A stretch of 55,953 nucleotides of DNA from Siccibacter turicensis LMG 23730 (lineage in GTDB: Bacteria > Pseudomonadota > Gammaproteobacteria > Enterobacterales > Enterobacteriaceae), in contig NZ_AWFZ01000016.1 in the NCBI RefSeq assembly GCF_000463155.2, forward strand, positions 32,811 to 88,763. The letters are read 5' to 3'. A program made the position numbers and the translations under genes. Below are positions 55,771 to 55,953 of this stretch, in pieces. The notes under the pieces were generated by a model. The model did not search any database, had not been told where the DNA came from, and worked only from the letters and a program-made list of their open reading frames with translations. How positions within the stretch are numbered: the first letter of the stretch is position 1; the number at the start of each line of letters is the position of its first letter.

Positions 55771-55953
55771 AACTTTAGATCCATGACAACACAGGACGTA
55801 CTCCTGCAAGGATAAGGGTAAGCATGCGCATATTCGGATATATCTTAAAAACATCACTAAAGTGTGATCTCTGTCACGGTTTTTTTTTTTTAGGGTCATG
55901 AGACAATATCACCCGCGTAAACAAGCACTTACGCACACACACTTTGTTTACAT

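Noticed and set aside
55771-55899. Upstream extension of the TraY-like gene
   Set aside because: The added 43 residues are Cys/Leu-rich with no ribosome site and precede the RHH start without family support.

Overview
The window looks like part of a large conjugative plasmid from an enterobacterium of the Enterobacter/Klebsiella kind. It carries two replicons, two partition systems, an F-type oriT with a TraM homologue, a traX, a UmuDC pair, an F-type pif phage-exclusion operon and a complete copper/silver resistance island (pco + sil). Host genus is inferred from family resemblance only.

Layout. 1-7760: AT-rich accessory block. It holds a GIY-YIG nuclease-like gene running off the left edge, a Tn3-family transposase tail, a two-gene operon (HEPN-like protein plus a 933-residue double P-loop KGGVGR ATPase), a tyrosine recombinase, a peptidoglycan-glycosyltransferase-like gene broken by an in-frame stop, and a membrane-anchored unknown. 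7920-10000: RepFIIA-family replicon with a leader peptide, an antisense-controlled stem-loop and a likely pseudoknot. 10009-15236: traX, several unknown plasmid genes, an RHH/YfbU-like gene with a membrane partner, and a dead parDE pair. 15342-37290: metal island, in order pcoE-S-R-D-C-B-A (minus), pcoE1 (plus), broken pcoG, DUF2933 gene, silP-G-A-B-F-C (minus), silR-S, silE and a DUF305 gene (plus). 37590-40089: HNH nuclease gene, then 1.6 kb of debris with an 80-bp direct repeat and a decayed second traX. 40090-45184: pifC-pifA, an IS3-family element and a gene truncated by it. 45352-48002: parAB with a perfect tandem-repeat centromere candidate, and an iteron replicon (Rep_3/RepE type). 48132-53571: umuDC with a LexA box, a parM/stbB cassette with its operator-promoter, and a DUF932 gene. 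53569-55953: lytic transglycosylase, oriT (nic on the minus strand), traM and a convergent tandem-RHH gene like TraY.

How it fits together. Two replicons and two partition cassettes secure maintenance. The nic orientation makes everything immediately left of 54306 the leading region, so the transglycosylase, DUF932, parM and umuDC genes enter the recipient early. The metal island works as a unit: SilRS and PcoRS sense periplasmic Ag+/Cu+ and Cu, SilCFBA exports across both membranes, SilP clears the cytoplasm, PcoA oxidises Cu(I), and PcoE/PcoE1/SilE bind metal in the periplasm. CusR-like inverted repeats lie before silC, silE, pcoE and pcoA.

The best candidate for a little-described system is the HEPN-like/KGGVGR-ATPase operon at 1735-5007. 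It is foreign in composition, bracketed by a transposase remnant and a recombinase, and followed by two perfect hairpins. With pif, the HNH gene and the GIY-YIG gene it suggests the plasmid has gathered several anti-phage or anti-plasmid functions. That reading is inference from sequence.
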